Notes under the pieces: model-generated
Databases searched by the model: none
Seen by the model: the letters and a program-made list of their open reading frames with translations, nothing else
Told to the model about the DNA's origin: nothing
Position numbers and translations under genes: made by a program
Source: Nautiliaceae bacterium
Lineage (GTDB): Bacteria; Campylobacterota; Campylobacteria; Campylobacterales; Nautiliaceae
Assembly (NCBI GenBank): GCA_027063075.1
Contig: JAMOSM010000115.1
Coordinates: 1-8,506, forward strand
Direction of reading: 5' to 3'
Length of the DNA: 8,506 nt
Shown: in pieces, positions 1 to 6,606 of the stretch
How positions within the stretch are numbered: the first letter of the stretch is position 1
Layout of the letters: each line of letters begins with the position of its first letter

Positions 1-490
1 GACCTGTAATAGAGTCAATAATGGTAAATTTTATTCCATGTTCTTTAATGGCATATGCAAGTGTATTTAAAAGTGTTGGAATTTCATCTCTTAATTTATA
101 ATTTGAAGTTGCATCTATAAAAATAATGTTTTCATCTATTTTACTCTCATCAATCCCCATTGCCTTTGCTCTTAATTTCATAGAACTCACCACAAAATTT
201 GCAGGGGTTTCAACTGTTATAAAGCAAACTTTGTAATTTTGTGCCTGATATATTGCAAACTGTTCTGCCATTAGGCTTTTTCCGGTGTCATTTACGCCTG
301 TAATGTTGCAAACACTGTATTTTGGCATACCGCCTAGGTTTTTTTTAACTGGCTTTTTATTTTCAATTTCGGCTATAAAAAAAAGCTCATCAAGCCCTTC
401 AATCCCTGTTTTTATACCTTCAAGTTTTGGTGCTTTTTTTAAGGCTTCTTTTGCAGGTATAATGGCTTCTTTTATTATTTCATATTCCAT
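1..490 (-). CDS. KaiC/RecA-like P-loop ATPase, partial (N-terminal 163 residues)
   Basis: Reading leftward from an ATG at 488-490, the frame stays open for 163 codons and leaves the window, so the C-terminus is missing. It starts MEYEIIKEAI. The stretch GIKTGIEGLDEL (residues 25-36) matches the G(I)xGLDE signature that opens KaiC-type domains. Walker A is GVNDTGKS (65-72), and a Walker B-like strand FTIIDS (155-160) ends in Asp159. Family knowledge: such proteins are ATPases of the RecA/RadA/KaiC fold, some acting in signalling or as multimeric switches. The specific role here is unknown. About 20 residues rich in Lys and Asn separate the GLDEL motif from the P-loop, more than in typical KaiC domains. 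A ribosome site AAAAAGG lies 6 nt before the ATG, and the gene has its own candidate promoter, so it need not depend on the DAHP synthase gene upstream. RadA or another RecA paralogue is possible, but no zinc finger is seen at the N-terminus. The family call is fairly sure; the function is not. Confidence 0.8.
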   Translation of the reverse strand, partial: MEYEIIKEAIIPAKEALKKAPKLEGIKTGIEGLDELFFIAEIENKKPVKKNLGGMPKYSVCNITGVNDTGKSLMAEQFAIYQAQNYKVCFITVETPANFVVSSMKLRAKAMGIDESKIDENIIFIDATSNYKLRDEIPTLLNTLAYAIKEHGIKFTIIDSITG

Positions 491-507
491 AAAAAGCCTT
501 TTTGTAA

Positions 508-536
508 ATTGTAGCAAAAAAGAAAATTAAAAGCAA
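508..536 (-). promoter_or_regulatory. Candidate sigma70-type promoter of the KaiC-like gene
   Basis: On the minus strand, TTGCTT (531-536) and TACAAT (508-513) are separated by exactly 17 nt, with TGC directly before the -10 box (extended -10). The start codon lies 17 nt downstream of the -10 box, leaving a short leader with an AAAAAGG site. The arrangement closely resembles the promoter upstream of the DAHP synthase gene. It was seen by eye and not tested. Confidence 0.55.
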
Positions 537-558
537 GTTTTAAAGAAAGTTGAGGGGG

Positions 559-599
559 AGAGACTAAAAAGTTATTTAACTTTTATACAGTCAGTCTCT
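559..599. terminator. Inverted repeat at the end of the DAHP synthase gene, possible terminator or processing hairpin
   Basis: The arms AGAGACT (559-565) and AGTCTCT (593-599) enclose a second inverted repeat, AAAAGTT (567-573) with AACTTTT (578-584). The stop codon of the DAHP synthase gene sits in this inner stem and its loop. On the minus strand no U-run follows the outer stem (the next bases are C-rich), so this is not a classical intrinsic terminator for that gene. On the plus strand the outer stem is followed by five T residues, so it might stop antisense transcription. The structure is visible; its function is a guess. Confidence 0.35.
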
Positions 600-1630
600 T
601 TTTGTTTATCAAACTCCCACCACTCTTTTTGATTCCAAGGTTTAAGTTCTTTTAATTTTTTCATTAGATATTCAAAATCTCTTGGCAGAAGTGCCTGGTC
701 TCCATCACTTAAAGCCTCTTTTGGACAGTTGTGAATTTCAATAATTAATCCATCAGCCCCTGCAGCCATTCCCGCGTATGCAAGAGGGCTTACAAATTCT
801 CTTTTTCCTGCTGCGTGGCTTGGGTCTACTATAATTGGAAGGTGTGTCATTTTCTGCATAATAGGAATTAATGTTACATCAAGAGTGTTTCTAACACTTG
901 GTTCATATGTTCTTGTACCTCTTAAGCATAAAATTACTTTGTCATTTCCTTCGCTCATAATATATTCAGCACTCATTAAATGCTCTTTTACAGTTGAGCA
1001 AATTCCGTTTTTAAGGATAACCGGTTTATCCAGTTTACCGATTTCTTTAAGAAGTGGGAAATTTTGCATATTTCTTGCCCCAATTTGAATAACATCAGCA
1101 TATTTATAAACTACATCAATGTCTTTTATACTCATAAGCTCAGTTACAATCGGAAGGCCTGTCTCTTTTTTAGCTTCTAAAAGCATTTTTAAACCTTCTT
1201 CTCCGTGACCTTGGAAAGTATATGGAGAAGTTCTTGGTTTATACGCACCGCCTCTTAGCATATTAGCGCCGTTTTCTTTTGCCACTTTTGCAAGGTATAT
1301 CACATTTTCTACAGTATCAACGCTGCAAGGTCCGGCAATTACTACTTTATGACCACCGCCAACTTTTACACCTTCCACTTCAATTACTGTATCTTCTGGG
1401 TGAAATTCGCGGCTTGCTCTTTTATAAGGAGCTGAAACTTCAAGTACTTTTGCCACACCCGGAAGTGTTGATAAAGGTTTTCCGAGTAAATCTGTTTTAT
1501 CTCCTATAATACCTATTACTACTTGTTTCTCACCAGGTGCCACACTAACATCGTGTCCCCATTGTTTAATTTGGTTTATTGTTTGTTGAATCTCATCCTG
1601 GGTAGCTCCAACTTTCATAACTAAGACCAT
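572..1630 (-). CDS. aroF: 3-deoxy-7-phosphoheptulonate (DAHP) synthase, type I-beta
   Basis: This 352-residue cytoplasmic enzyme condenses phosphoenolpyruvate with erythrose 4-phosphate, the first step of the shikimate pathway to chorismate and aromatic amino acids. Residues 1-70 form a ferredoxin-like N-terminal domain (MVLVMKVGATQDEI) as in the Thermotoga maritima enzyme, where it gives feedback control by Tyr/Phe. The barrel follows, with AGPCSVD (99-105), KPRTSPYTFQG (131-141), IGARNMQN (183-190), VDPSHAAGKR (268-277) and ALSDGDQ (306-312). Predicted metal ligands Cys102, His272, Glu298 and Asp309 are present, as are PEP ligands Lys131, Arg186, Lys207 and Arg237. Two positions are unusual: KNG (207-209) where KRG is typical, and LCLRG (234-238) where LCERG is typical. 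A Trp/Lys-rich tail of about 20 residues follows the barrel. No chorismate mutase domain is fused. The start is supported by AAGGAC 5 nt upstream. The better-known Campylobacter enzymes are of the plant-like class II, so the organism may have one or both types. Confidence 0.95.
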   Translation of the reverse strand: MVLVMKVGATQDEIQQTINQIKQWGHDVSVAPGEKQVVIGIIGDKTDLLGKPLSTLPGVAKVLEVSAPYKRASREFHPEDTVIEVEGVKVGGGHKVVIAGPCSVDTVENVIYLAKVAKENGANMLRGGAYKPRTSPYTFQGHGEEGLKMLLEAKKETGLPIVTELMSIKDIDVVYKYADVIQIGARNMQNFPLLKEIGKLDKPVILKNGICSTVKEHLMSAEYIMSEGNDKVILCLRGTRTYEPSVRNTLDVTLIPIMQKMTHLPIIVDPSHAAGKREFVSPLAYAGMAAGADGLIIEIHNCPKEALSDGDQALLPRDFEYLMKKLKELKPWNQKEWWEFDKQKETDCIKVK

Positions 1631-1656
1631 TTTTGTCCTTTTTGAAATTTTTACAT

Positions 1657-1685
1657 ATTATAGCAAGTTTAATTAAGTAATGCAA
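1657..1685 (-). promoter_or_regulatory. Candidate sigma70-type promoter of the DAHP synthase gene
   Basis: On the minus strand TTGCAT (1680-1685) and TATAAT (1657-1662) are 17 nt apart, with TGC immediately before a perfect -10 box. The start codon lies 26 nt beyond the -10 box, so the leader is too short for a leader-peptide attenuator or riboswitch. Aromatic end-product control more likely acts on the enzyme through its N-terminal domain. Confidence 0.65.
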
Positions 1686-1733
1686 TAAAAATTTATATTA
1701 ATTGATAAAAATTTTCCAAGAAACAAATTCCTG

Positions 1734-1749
1734 TTTTTTTAGTTATAAT
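1734..1749 (+). promoter_or_regulatory. Candidate promoter of the exonuclease gene (T-tract plus -10)
   Basis: A run of seven T residues (1734-1740) sits three bases before a perfect TATAAT (1744-1749). There is no -35-like hexamer at 16-18 nt upstream. A T-rich stretch in place of a -35 box is the known pattern of sigma70 promoters in Campylobacter and Helicobacter. The start codon is 21 nt after the box. The only SD-like bases (AAGG, 1766-1769) end one base before the ATG, too close for normal pairing, so translation may be weak or close to leaderless. Confidence 0.55.
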
Positions 1750-1770
1750 TTTAATAAAAAAGATTAAGGT

Positions 1771-2517
1771 ATGTTTGAAAAGCTTATTAATAAGTTAAAA
1801 AAAGGTATTTCAAAAAAGGAGTTTTTAAGTTTAACAAAAAGAGTCTATCCAGGGTTTAACTTTGATGCAGTTTATGATATTTTAAAATTTCAGGGGCTTC
1901 CTTTAGTTTTAAAAGATGATAAAGTATATTTAAAAACTGCTCTTATTCCTTATGATGAGGCTGAATATACTATATTGGATTTAGAGGTTAATAATTCAAA
2001 GCCAAAAGAGGGGCAGATTATCGAAATAGGGGCTGTTAAACTAAAAAATTTAAAACCTGTTGATGAGTTTTCTTTTTTAGTTTATGCAAAAGATATTCCT
2101 AAATATGTGACAAAAGTAACTGGTATTGATGAAAAAATGTTAAGAAATGAAAAATCCCAAAAAGAAATCCTTGAGAAATTCAGGTTTTTTTTAGGAGATA
2201 GTATTATTGTGGCTCACGCTGCCGATTTTGATTTTAATTTTTTAGCAAGTCAGTTTAAAAAAGAGAATTTAGGGGAGCTTTTAAACAGGCACCTGTGCAC
2301 TATATCTCTTGCCAAAAAGACTATTCCGGCTGAAAGGTACGGGCTTAAATATTTAAAAGAGGAACTTAACCTTTCAGATGAAATAGACCATAGAGCCCTA
2401 GGAGATGCAAGAACAACAACTAATCTTTTTTTAAAATCGTTAAAAAACCTGCCTGAAGATATTGTAAGTGCTGAAGATTTAATAGAATTTGCAAAACCTA
2501 ATAAAAATAAAAGCTAA
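1771..2517 (+). CDS. dnaQ: DnaQ-family DEDDh 3'-5' exonuclease (DNA polymerase III epsilon-like)
   Basis: The 248-residue protein should remove nucleotides from DNA 3' ends using two metal ions, either as the proofreading subunit of DNA polymerase III or as a stand-alone repair nuclease. All five DEDDh residues are visible. Exo I is LDLE with Asp70 and Glu72, followed by GQIIEIGAVKL (81-92). Exo II is VAHAADFDFNFL (147-158) with Asp154. Exo III is DHRALGDARTT (206-216) with His207 and Asp212. Exo I reads LEVNNSKP where many relatives have the form xETTG. An N-terminal region of about 60 residues without recognised motifs precedes the nuclease domain, as in the similar-length DnaQ-like proteins annotated in Campylobacter. 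No polymerase or UvrC-type endonuclease domain is fused. The gene is monocistronic. Its last 4 bases overlap the end of the convergent cyclase gene. The family is sure; whether it is the replicative epsilon subunit is not settled, since a paralogue could exist elsewhere. Confidence 0.88.
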   Translation: MFEKLINKLKKGISKKEFLSLTKRVYPGFNFDAVYDILKFQGLPLVLKDDKVYLKTALIPYDEAEYTILDLEVNNSKPKEGQIIEIGAVKLKNLKPVDEFSFLVYAKDIPKYVTKVTGIDEKMLRNEKSQKEILEKFRFFLGDSIIVAHAADFDFNFLASQFKKENLGELLNRHLCTISLAKKTIPAERYGLKYLKEELNLSDEIDHRALGDARTTTNLFLKSLKNLPEDIVSAEDLIEFAKPNKNKS

Positions 2518-4139
2518 ATTGTTTTTAACTCTTCTTTAAATACTACAACTTTGTTTCTTCCAGAGTTTTTAGCTTTGTAAAGTGCTGTATCTGCGTTTTT
2601 TATGCATTCTAAAGCATTATTGCAATGGATTGGAAATACACTAACTCCAATGCTTATAGTTTTTTGTAATATATTATTTTTTATATGTATTTTTCTGTTT
2701 TCTACATTTTTTCTTATTTTTTCTGCTACCTCTTTAGCATCTTCTAAAGATTTTATGTTTTGTAAAATTATTAAAAATTCTTCGCCTCCATATCTTATTG
2801 CAATATCACTTTTTCTAATAGAACTTTTAAGTATCTCAGCTAAAGTTTGTAACACTATATCTCCGGCTTCATGTCCGTAGGTATCATTTACTTTTTTAAA
2901 ATAGTCCATATCTATCATTAAAAATCCGATTTTTTCTTCTCTTCTTTTAGCGCTTGCTATGATTGTAGGCAAAATACTCTCAAGATATCTTCTGTTAAAA
3001 AGTCCTGTTAGGGGGTCTTTGATTGTTTGGGAATGTAGTATCTCAAGAGTATATTTAGCTTCTATTACAGGGGATATTTCGTTTAAATAAGCTTTTATGT
3101 AAGGAATGTTTTTTAAGATGTTTTTATCTTTTATATTGATTTTTAAAATACCGCTAAAATTTCCGCTGCTGCTAAATGGAAGACATATATAATCGTTTTG
3201 ACAAAAATGAAGCTGACAGACTTTTGGGGTTTTTATTGAGTTAATTTCTTTATTTAATCTATAGCATCTGCAGTTGTTTGGATTTTCTAAAACAGAGCAG
3301 CAAATATCTCCTTGAATATAGTTAAAGATTATGTTTTTTTCATTATTGTCTATTCCTATTATTGCGAAATTTGATATTTTAAAAGTTTTTATAATTTCTA
3401 TTAATCTTTGTAAAATACTTTGAACATCTAAATCTTCTTCTATTATTCTTTTAAACTGAAATATATTAGCTAAATGCTCAATTGTCTCTTTTGCATCGTT
3501 TAGAGGGTCGTTTGATTTTTCTTTTTCTATTAGGGTAGTATATTTTTTTTCTATAACTCCAAAAGAGTTGTTCATTTTTTGCACGAAGTCATTAAACGCA
3601 TCTACAAACTCTTTAGCTTCCCCTTTTAATTTTGTATTTAGTTTTTCGTCAAATTTTCCTTTTAACATTTTTTCCGTTGAATGTTTTACTTTTTCTAATA
3701 TTTCAAGATAAGGGGTTAGATAGTAATTTAAAATTAAAATAATTATTATCATTGAAATAAGAGCTAAAAAAACAATTTGTAAAATTGCATTTATTAACTT
3801 GTCAAAATAGTCTTTTCCTGAAAAAACTATTTTTAAGGCTTCATTTGAATTAAAAGGGGCAACAGCTATAATTTCTTTGTTTTCAAGGTCATATTTTAAA
3901 TTTATTTCTGATACTCTTTTATTTATGAATTTTATGCATTTTATATGGTGGGAGCTTTTTATTATGTCTATAAATCTGTTTTTATCTATTGTTTCTTGTA
4001 GAAGTTCTTTTATTAAAAGAGTCTGATTAGTAATTAGCTGATTTGAAAAGTTAAAAAAAGAAAAACCAACTATTGCTGTTCTTATAATAGTGGAAATGAC
4101 CATAATAAGAGCAATTATTATTAAAATTTTCTTTTTCAT
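2514..4139 (-). CDS. Membrane-bound diguanylate cyclase with HAMP, Cys-rich GAF-like and GGDEF domains
   Basis: The protein (541 residues from the ATG at 4137-4139) should make cyclic di-GMP from two GTP. In order: transmembrane helix about 5-24; an external segment of about 85 residues; second helix about 115-139; a HAMP-like linker about 140-193 (LTPYLEIL, later AFNDFVQKM); a cytoplasmic GAF-like region about 225-365; and a GGDEF domain from about 370. The catalytic signature is RYGGEEF (449-455), preceded by DPLTGLFNRR (375-384) and metal ligand Asp410 in FLMIDMDYF. An intact inhibitory I-site, RKSD (442-445), lies five residues before the signature, so product inhibition is expected. The GAF-like region holds seven Cys residues (280, 281, 290, 292, 308, 313, 319), which may bind a metal or cluster. 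A TTG four bases before the end of the previous stretch could extend the protein by two residues, but the ATG overlaps the glnD stop as ATGA and has AAAAAGG 8 nt upstream, so it is preferred. It is co-transcribed with glnD. Confidence 0.9.
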   Translation of the reverse strand: MKKKILIIIALIMVISTIIRTAIVGFSFFNFSNQLITNQTLLIKELLQETIDKNRFIDIIKSSHHIKCIKFINKRVSEINLKYDLENKEIIAVAPFNSNEALKIVFSGKDYFDKLINAILQIVFLALISMIIIILILNYYLTPYLEILEKVKHSTEKMLKGKFDEKLNTKLKGEAKEFVDAFNDFVQKMNNSFGVIEKKYTTLIEKEKSNDPLNDAKETIEHLANIFQFKRIIEEDLDVQSILQRLIEIIKTFKISNFAIIGIDNNEKNIIFNYIQGDICCSVLENPNNCRCYRLNKEINSIKTPKVCQLHFCQNDYICLPFSSSGNFSGILKINIKDKNILKNIPYIKAYLNEISPVIEAKYTLEILHSQTIKDPLTGLFNRRYLESILPTIIASAKRREEKIGFLMIDMDYFKKVNDTYGHEAGDIVLQTLAEILKSSIRKSDIAIRYGGEEFLIILQNIKSLEDAKEVAEKIRKNVENRKIHIKNNILQKTISIGVSVFPIHCNNALECIKNADTALYKAKNSGRNKVVVFKEELKTI

Positions 4140-4154
4140 TCGCAAAGCCTTTTT
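4136..4154 (-). promoter_or_regulatory. ATGA stop/start overlap and ribosome site coupling glnD to the cyclase
   Basis: On the minus strand the glnD stop TGA (4136-4138) shares two bases with the ATG of the cyclase gene (4137-4139). AAAAAGG at 4148-4154 lies inside the glnD end, 8 nt before this ATG. The layout implies translational coupling and decides the ATG start over the in-frame TTG at 4143-4145. Confidence 0.75.
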
Positions 4155-6583
4155 ATAATTTTATCTTTTTTTTCACAAAAACCGCTCTCTTTTGGAATAA
4201 TAAATAAATCTCTTGCTATGTTCTTTTGAGTAGAGATTTTTACGTCCTCTATACTTATGTTGAATTTATCAAAAGTATCCATTATAGTGGATATAATTCC
4301 TTTTTTATCTTCAGTTTTTAATTTTAAGCTTGCATAATTTTGTGAATGGTTGCAATCTGTTTTGAATTCTTCTTTTTTGAATTTAAGTTTGGTTTTAATC
4401 TCTTTTTGTTTGAAAGCTTCTTTTATATATTTCTCTATTAAAGGAAGGTCGTATTTATCTACTTTTTTATTAAATTCTATTTTGAAATATTTTATATTTC
4501 CTATTTTATAAATAGAGAGGTGGTTTAAGTTTAAGTTTTGAAGTTTTTCTAAAAACCATCCTATTGCGAAATTAAGGGTCTCTTTTTTTGCTAAATGGAT
4601 AATTAAATGTTTTTCGTTTTCAAATTTAACTTTATATTCATTAATGTTTTGAATCCATTTTAATATTTCTAATATTGCATTTGTTGAATTTTGTAAAAAC
4701 AGCTGATTTGAAGGAGATTTTAAAAGCTCTTTTTGAAGTTTTCTTGGAAATGTTTTGAACTCTTCTTTTGACAGTAAAATTTTTTCTTTCCTTTTTCTTA
4801 TGCTTATTTCATTTAAAAGCTCTTTGTTTTCTAAAGCATTTAAAGTGTTTTTATAAAGAATGTTTAATAGATTTTCTTTGTATGAATTAAATATACCAAC
4901 TCCTACTGCTTTAATATCGGCAATTGTGAGAATATATAAATAGTCTAAAAATTTTTTATTTTGAACAATTTCGGCAAATGATAAAATTACTTTGTCGTTA
5001 TAAATGTCTTCCCTTTGGGCTACATTAGACATTAATGTGTGATAACGTATAAGTTTTTCTATAATCTCACTGTTTTTAAATCCAATTTCCTGTGCAAATT
5101 CTTTTGCTATTTTTGCTCCTACTATGGAATGTTCTTCAGCTCGTCCTTTTCCTAAATCGTGAAAAAATGCTGTAAATCTTAAAAGAGCTTTTTCTTCTTC
5201 ATTTAAATTATTAAATTTTCCGATTTTTTCTATCTCTTTTAGAGTATGTAGGGAGTGAATATCCACAGGATATTGATGATAGCCGTCAAACTGTGCGAGA
5301 TATTTTATTTTTTCAAAAGGGGGAATGATTTTTTCAAGTTTATCAGTTCTATATAACGCAAAAAATAGGGGATAGATATTTTTTTTGTAAAAAAGTTTTT
5401 TTATTGTTTTTTTTGAGAGTTTGTATTTTTTTGTTTTTAAGTTATTTACTATTGAAATATCGCATTTTTGAAATTCTTTAATTTTTAAAATTTTATTTAT
5501 ACATTCTTCAAAACTTTCATTTGTATCCATTTTTGAATATAAAACATTTTCACATAGATAAAGGTTCTTTTCGACTCTTTTTTCTTTTGCTTTGTTAAAA
5601 TCCATCTTATAAAGATAAGGTTTTATAATTTTTTTTATTGTTATTTCACAAAAAGTATTTACTTTCCAAAGAGATTTTAATAAATCTTTTATAAATTTTC
5701 TCTCAGCCTTTAATCTTTTAGAATCTTCATATCCCATTTTAAGAGCAATTTCCCTTTGATAGTCTAAATATACAACATCTGTTTTTTTATTAGTTACTAT
5801 ATGAAGATAAACTCTTGTTTTAAATAAAAACTCAAGAGCACTTCTATATTCTTTAAACTCTTCTTCAGTTGCATATTTAGGGATTAAATAGGAATTGTTT
5901 GGATAATTGAAAATAACTTTTGTAACCCAAAGAAGTGTGTTTGAATCCCTGATTCCACCAAAGCCGTCTTTTATATTAGGTTCCATTGAAATAGGGTGTT
6001 TTTTGTGTCTTTGTTTCATCTCTTCGTATTTAGCTAAAATATACTCTTTTTTATTGTGGTTTCTTATTTTGTTAAGTTCATTTTGAGTTTCATACCATAA
6101 AAATTTGCTACCTGTTATAAATCTTGATTCAAGCATTGCAGTTTTTATCGTAATCTCTTCATTACTTGCTGGAAAAAGGTCTTTTATTTCATGTACTCTG
6201 TGTCCTATTTTAAGACCTAAATCCCAAAGCATTGTAATGAAATTTTCAATTAATTGTTTTATGTTATATCCAGGCAGGTTTTTATATACAATCATAATAT
6301 CTATGTCTGAATATATTGATAGTTGTTCTCTTCCATAACTTCCTAAAGCAATGATTGAAACAGGAATATTGTTTATAGGAGGTTTGAATTCTTCAAATGC
6401 TTTTTTTAAAATGTATTTGTAAATAAGGTTTATAAAAAAGTCCATCTTTTTTGTGTGTTTGACAAAAAAGTCTTTCCCACCTTCTATTTTTATTTGTGAG
6501 ATATAGTTTTTTATCTCTTTTTTTATTTCCTTAGAAATTTTTAAATCATCATTGCAGTTATAAATGAGTTCTTGCAGTTGCAT
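4136..6583 (-). CDS. glnD: [Protein-PII] uridylyltransferase / uridylyl-removing enzyme
   Basis: GlnD senses glutamine and adds or removes UMP on the PII protein, which sets glutamine synthetase activity and nitrogen gene control. The 815-residue protein has the expected order. The nucleotidyltransferase domain has LGSYGREQLSIYSDIDIMIVY split over 80-100, with Gly81-Ser82 and Asp93/Asp95, followed by GLKIGHRVHEI (123-133) and the family motif EPNIKDGFGGIRD (201-213). The HD domain has HSLHT (443-447), FFHDLGKGRAEEHS (473-486), YHTLMSNVAQREDI (514-527) and LTIADIKAVG (552-561). The C-terminal region has a poorly conserved first ACT unit (about 655-735) and a clear second one (about 750-815) ending in RDLFIIP (791-797). 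It is about 75 residues shorter than the 890-residue E. coli enzyme. Composition is very rich in Lys, Ile and Asn. It is the first gene of a two-gene operon with the diguanylate cyclase and is divergent from mqnE. The ribosome site is a weak AGAAG-type purine tract. Other GlnD-like nucleotidyltransferases lack the EPNIK/HD/ACT combination, so the call is firm. Confidence 0.95.
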   Translation of the reverse strand: MQLQELIYNCNDDLKISKEIKKEIKNYISQIKIEGGKDFFVKHTKKMDFFINLIYKYILKKAFEEFKPPINNIPVSIIALGSYGREQLSIYSDIDIMIVYKNLPGYNIKQLIENFITMLWDLGLKIGHRVHEIKDLFPASNEEITIKTAMLESRFITGSKFLWYETQNELNKIRNHNKKEYILAKYEEMKQRHKKHPISMEPNIKDGFGGIRDSNTLLWVTKVIFNYPNNSYLIPKYATEEEFKEYRSALEFLFKTRVYLHIVTNKKTDVVYLDYQREIALKMGYEDSKRLKAERKFIKDLLKSLWKVNTFCEITIKKIIKPYLYKMDFNKAKEKRVEKNLYLCENVLYSKMDTNESFEECINKILKIKEFQKCDISIVNNLKTKKYKLSKKTIKKLFYKKNIYPLFFALYRTDKLEKIIPPFEKIKYLAQFDGYHQYPVDIHSLHTLKEIEKIGKFNNLNEEEKALLRFTAFFHDLGKGRAEEHSIVGAKIAKEFAQEIGFKNSEIIEKLIRYHTLMSNVAQREDIYNDKVILSFAEIVQNKKFLDYLYILTIADIKAVGVGIFNSYKENLLNILYKNTLNALENKELLNEISIRKRKEKILLSKEEFKTFPRKLQKELLKSPSNQLFLQNSTNAILEILKWIQNINEYKVKFENEKHLIIHLAKKETLNFAIGWFLEKLQNLNLNHLSIYKIGNIKYFKIEFNKKVDKYDLPLIEKYIKEAFKQKEIKTKLKFKKEEFKTDCNHSQNYASLKLKTEDKKGIISTIMDTFDKFNISIEDVKISTQKNIARDLFIIPKESGFCEKKDKIIKRLCE

Positions 6584-6606
6584 TTTTCTTCTTTTTGTGT
6601 TATTTT
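6578..6606 (+). promoter_or_regulatory. Candidate promoter of mqnE
   Basis: TTGCAT (6578-6583) and TATTTT (6601-6606) are 17 nt apart, with TGT just before the -10 box. The -35 hexamer is the one seen upstream of the DAHP synthase gene and contains the reverse complement of the glnD start codon. The mqnE ATG is 24 nt after the -10 box. The -10 is imperfect, hence moderate confidence. Confidence 0.45.

Noticed and set aside
285..530. Open frame on the plus strand opposite the KaiC-like gene
   Set aside because: It is antisense to a frame with Walker A and B motifs and a good ribosome site, and its product is a Ser/Phe/Ile-rich shadow with no motif.
885..1509. Two plus-strand open frames (885-1088 and 1279-1509) opposite the DAHP synthase gene
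   Set aside because: Both lie fully within a well-conserved enzyme gene on the other strand and show no ribosome site or recognisable domain.
1631..1770. Riboswitch or attenuator in the DAHP synthase/exonuclease intergenic region
   Set aside because: The predicted leaders are only about 15-25 nt on either side and no stable hairpin or leader peptide is visible.
2602..2880. Phe/Leu/Ser-rich plus-strand open frame that looks like a membrane protein
   Set aside because: It is the complement of the GGDEF domain; the hydrophobic look comes from reading Lys/Glu-rich codons in reverse.
4143..4145. TTG as the start of the diguanylate cyclase
   Set aside because: The ATG two codons later overlaps the glnD stop as ATGA and has a properly spaced AAAAAGG site.
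5360..5420. Homopolymer T tracts of up to 8 bases in glnD and elsewhere as phase-variation switches
   Set aside because: Tracts of 7-8 A/T are expected by chance in DNA this AT-rich, all reading frames are intact, and no long poly-G or poly-C tract typical of Campylobacter contingency loci is present.
6105..6338. Plus-strand open frame of 77 codons opposite the glnD nucleotidyltransferase domain
   Set aside because: It is antisense to conserved catalytic motifs and has no support of its own.
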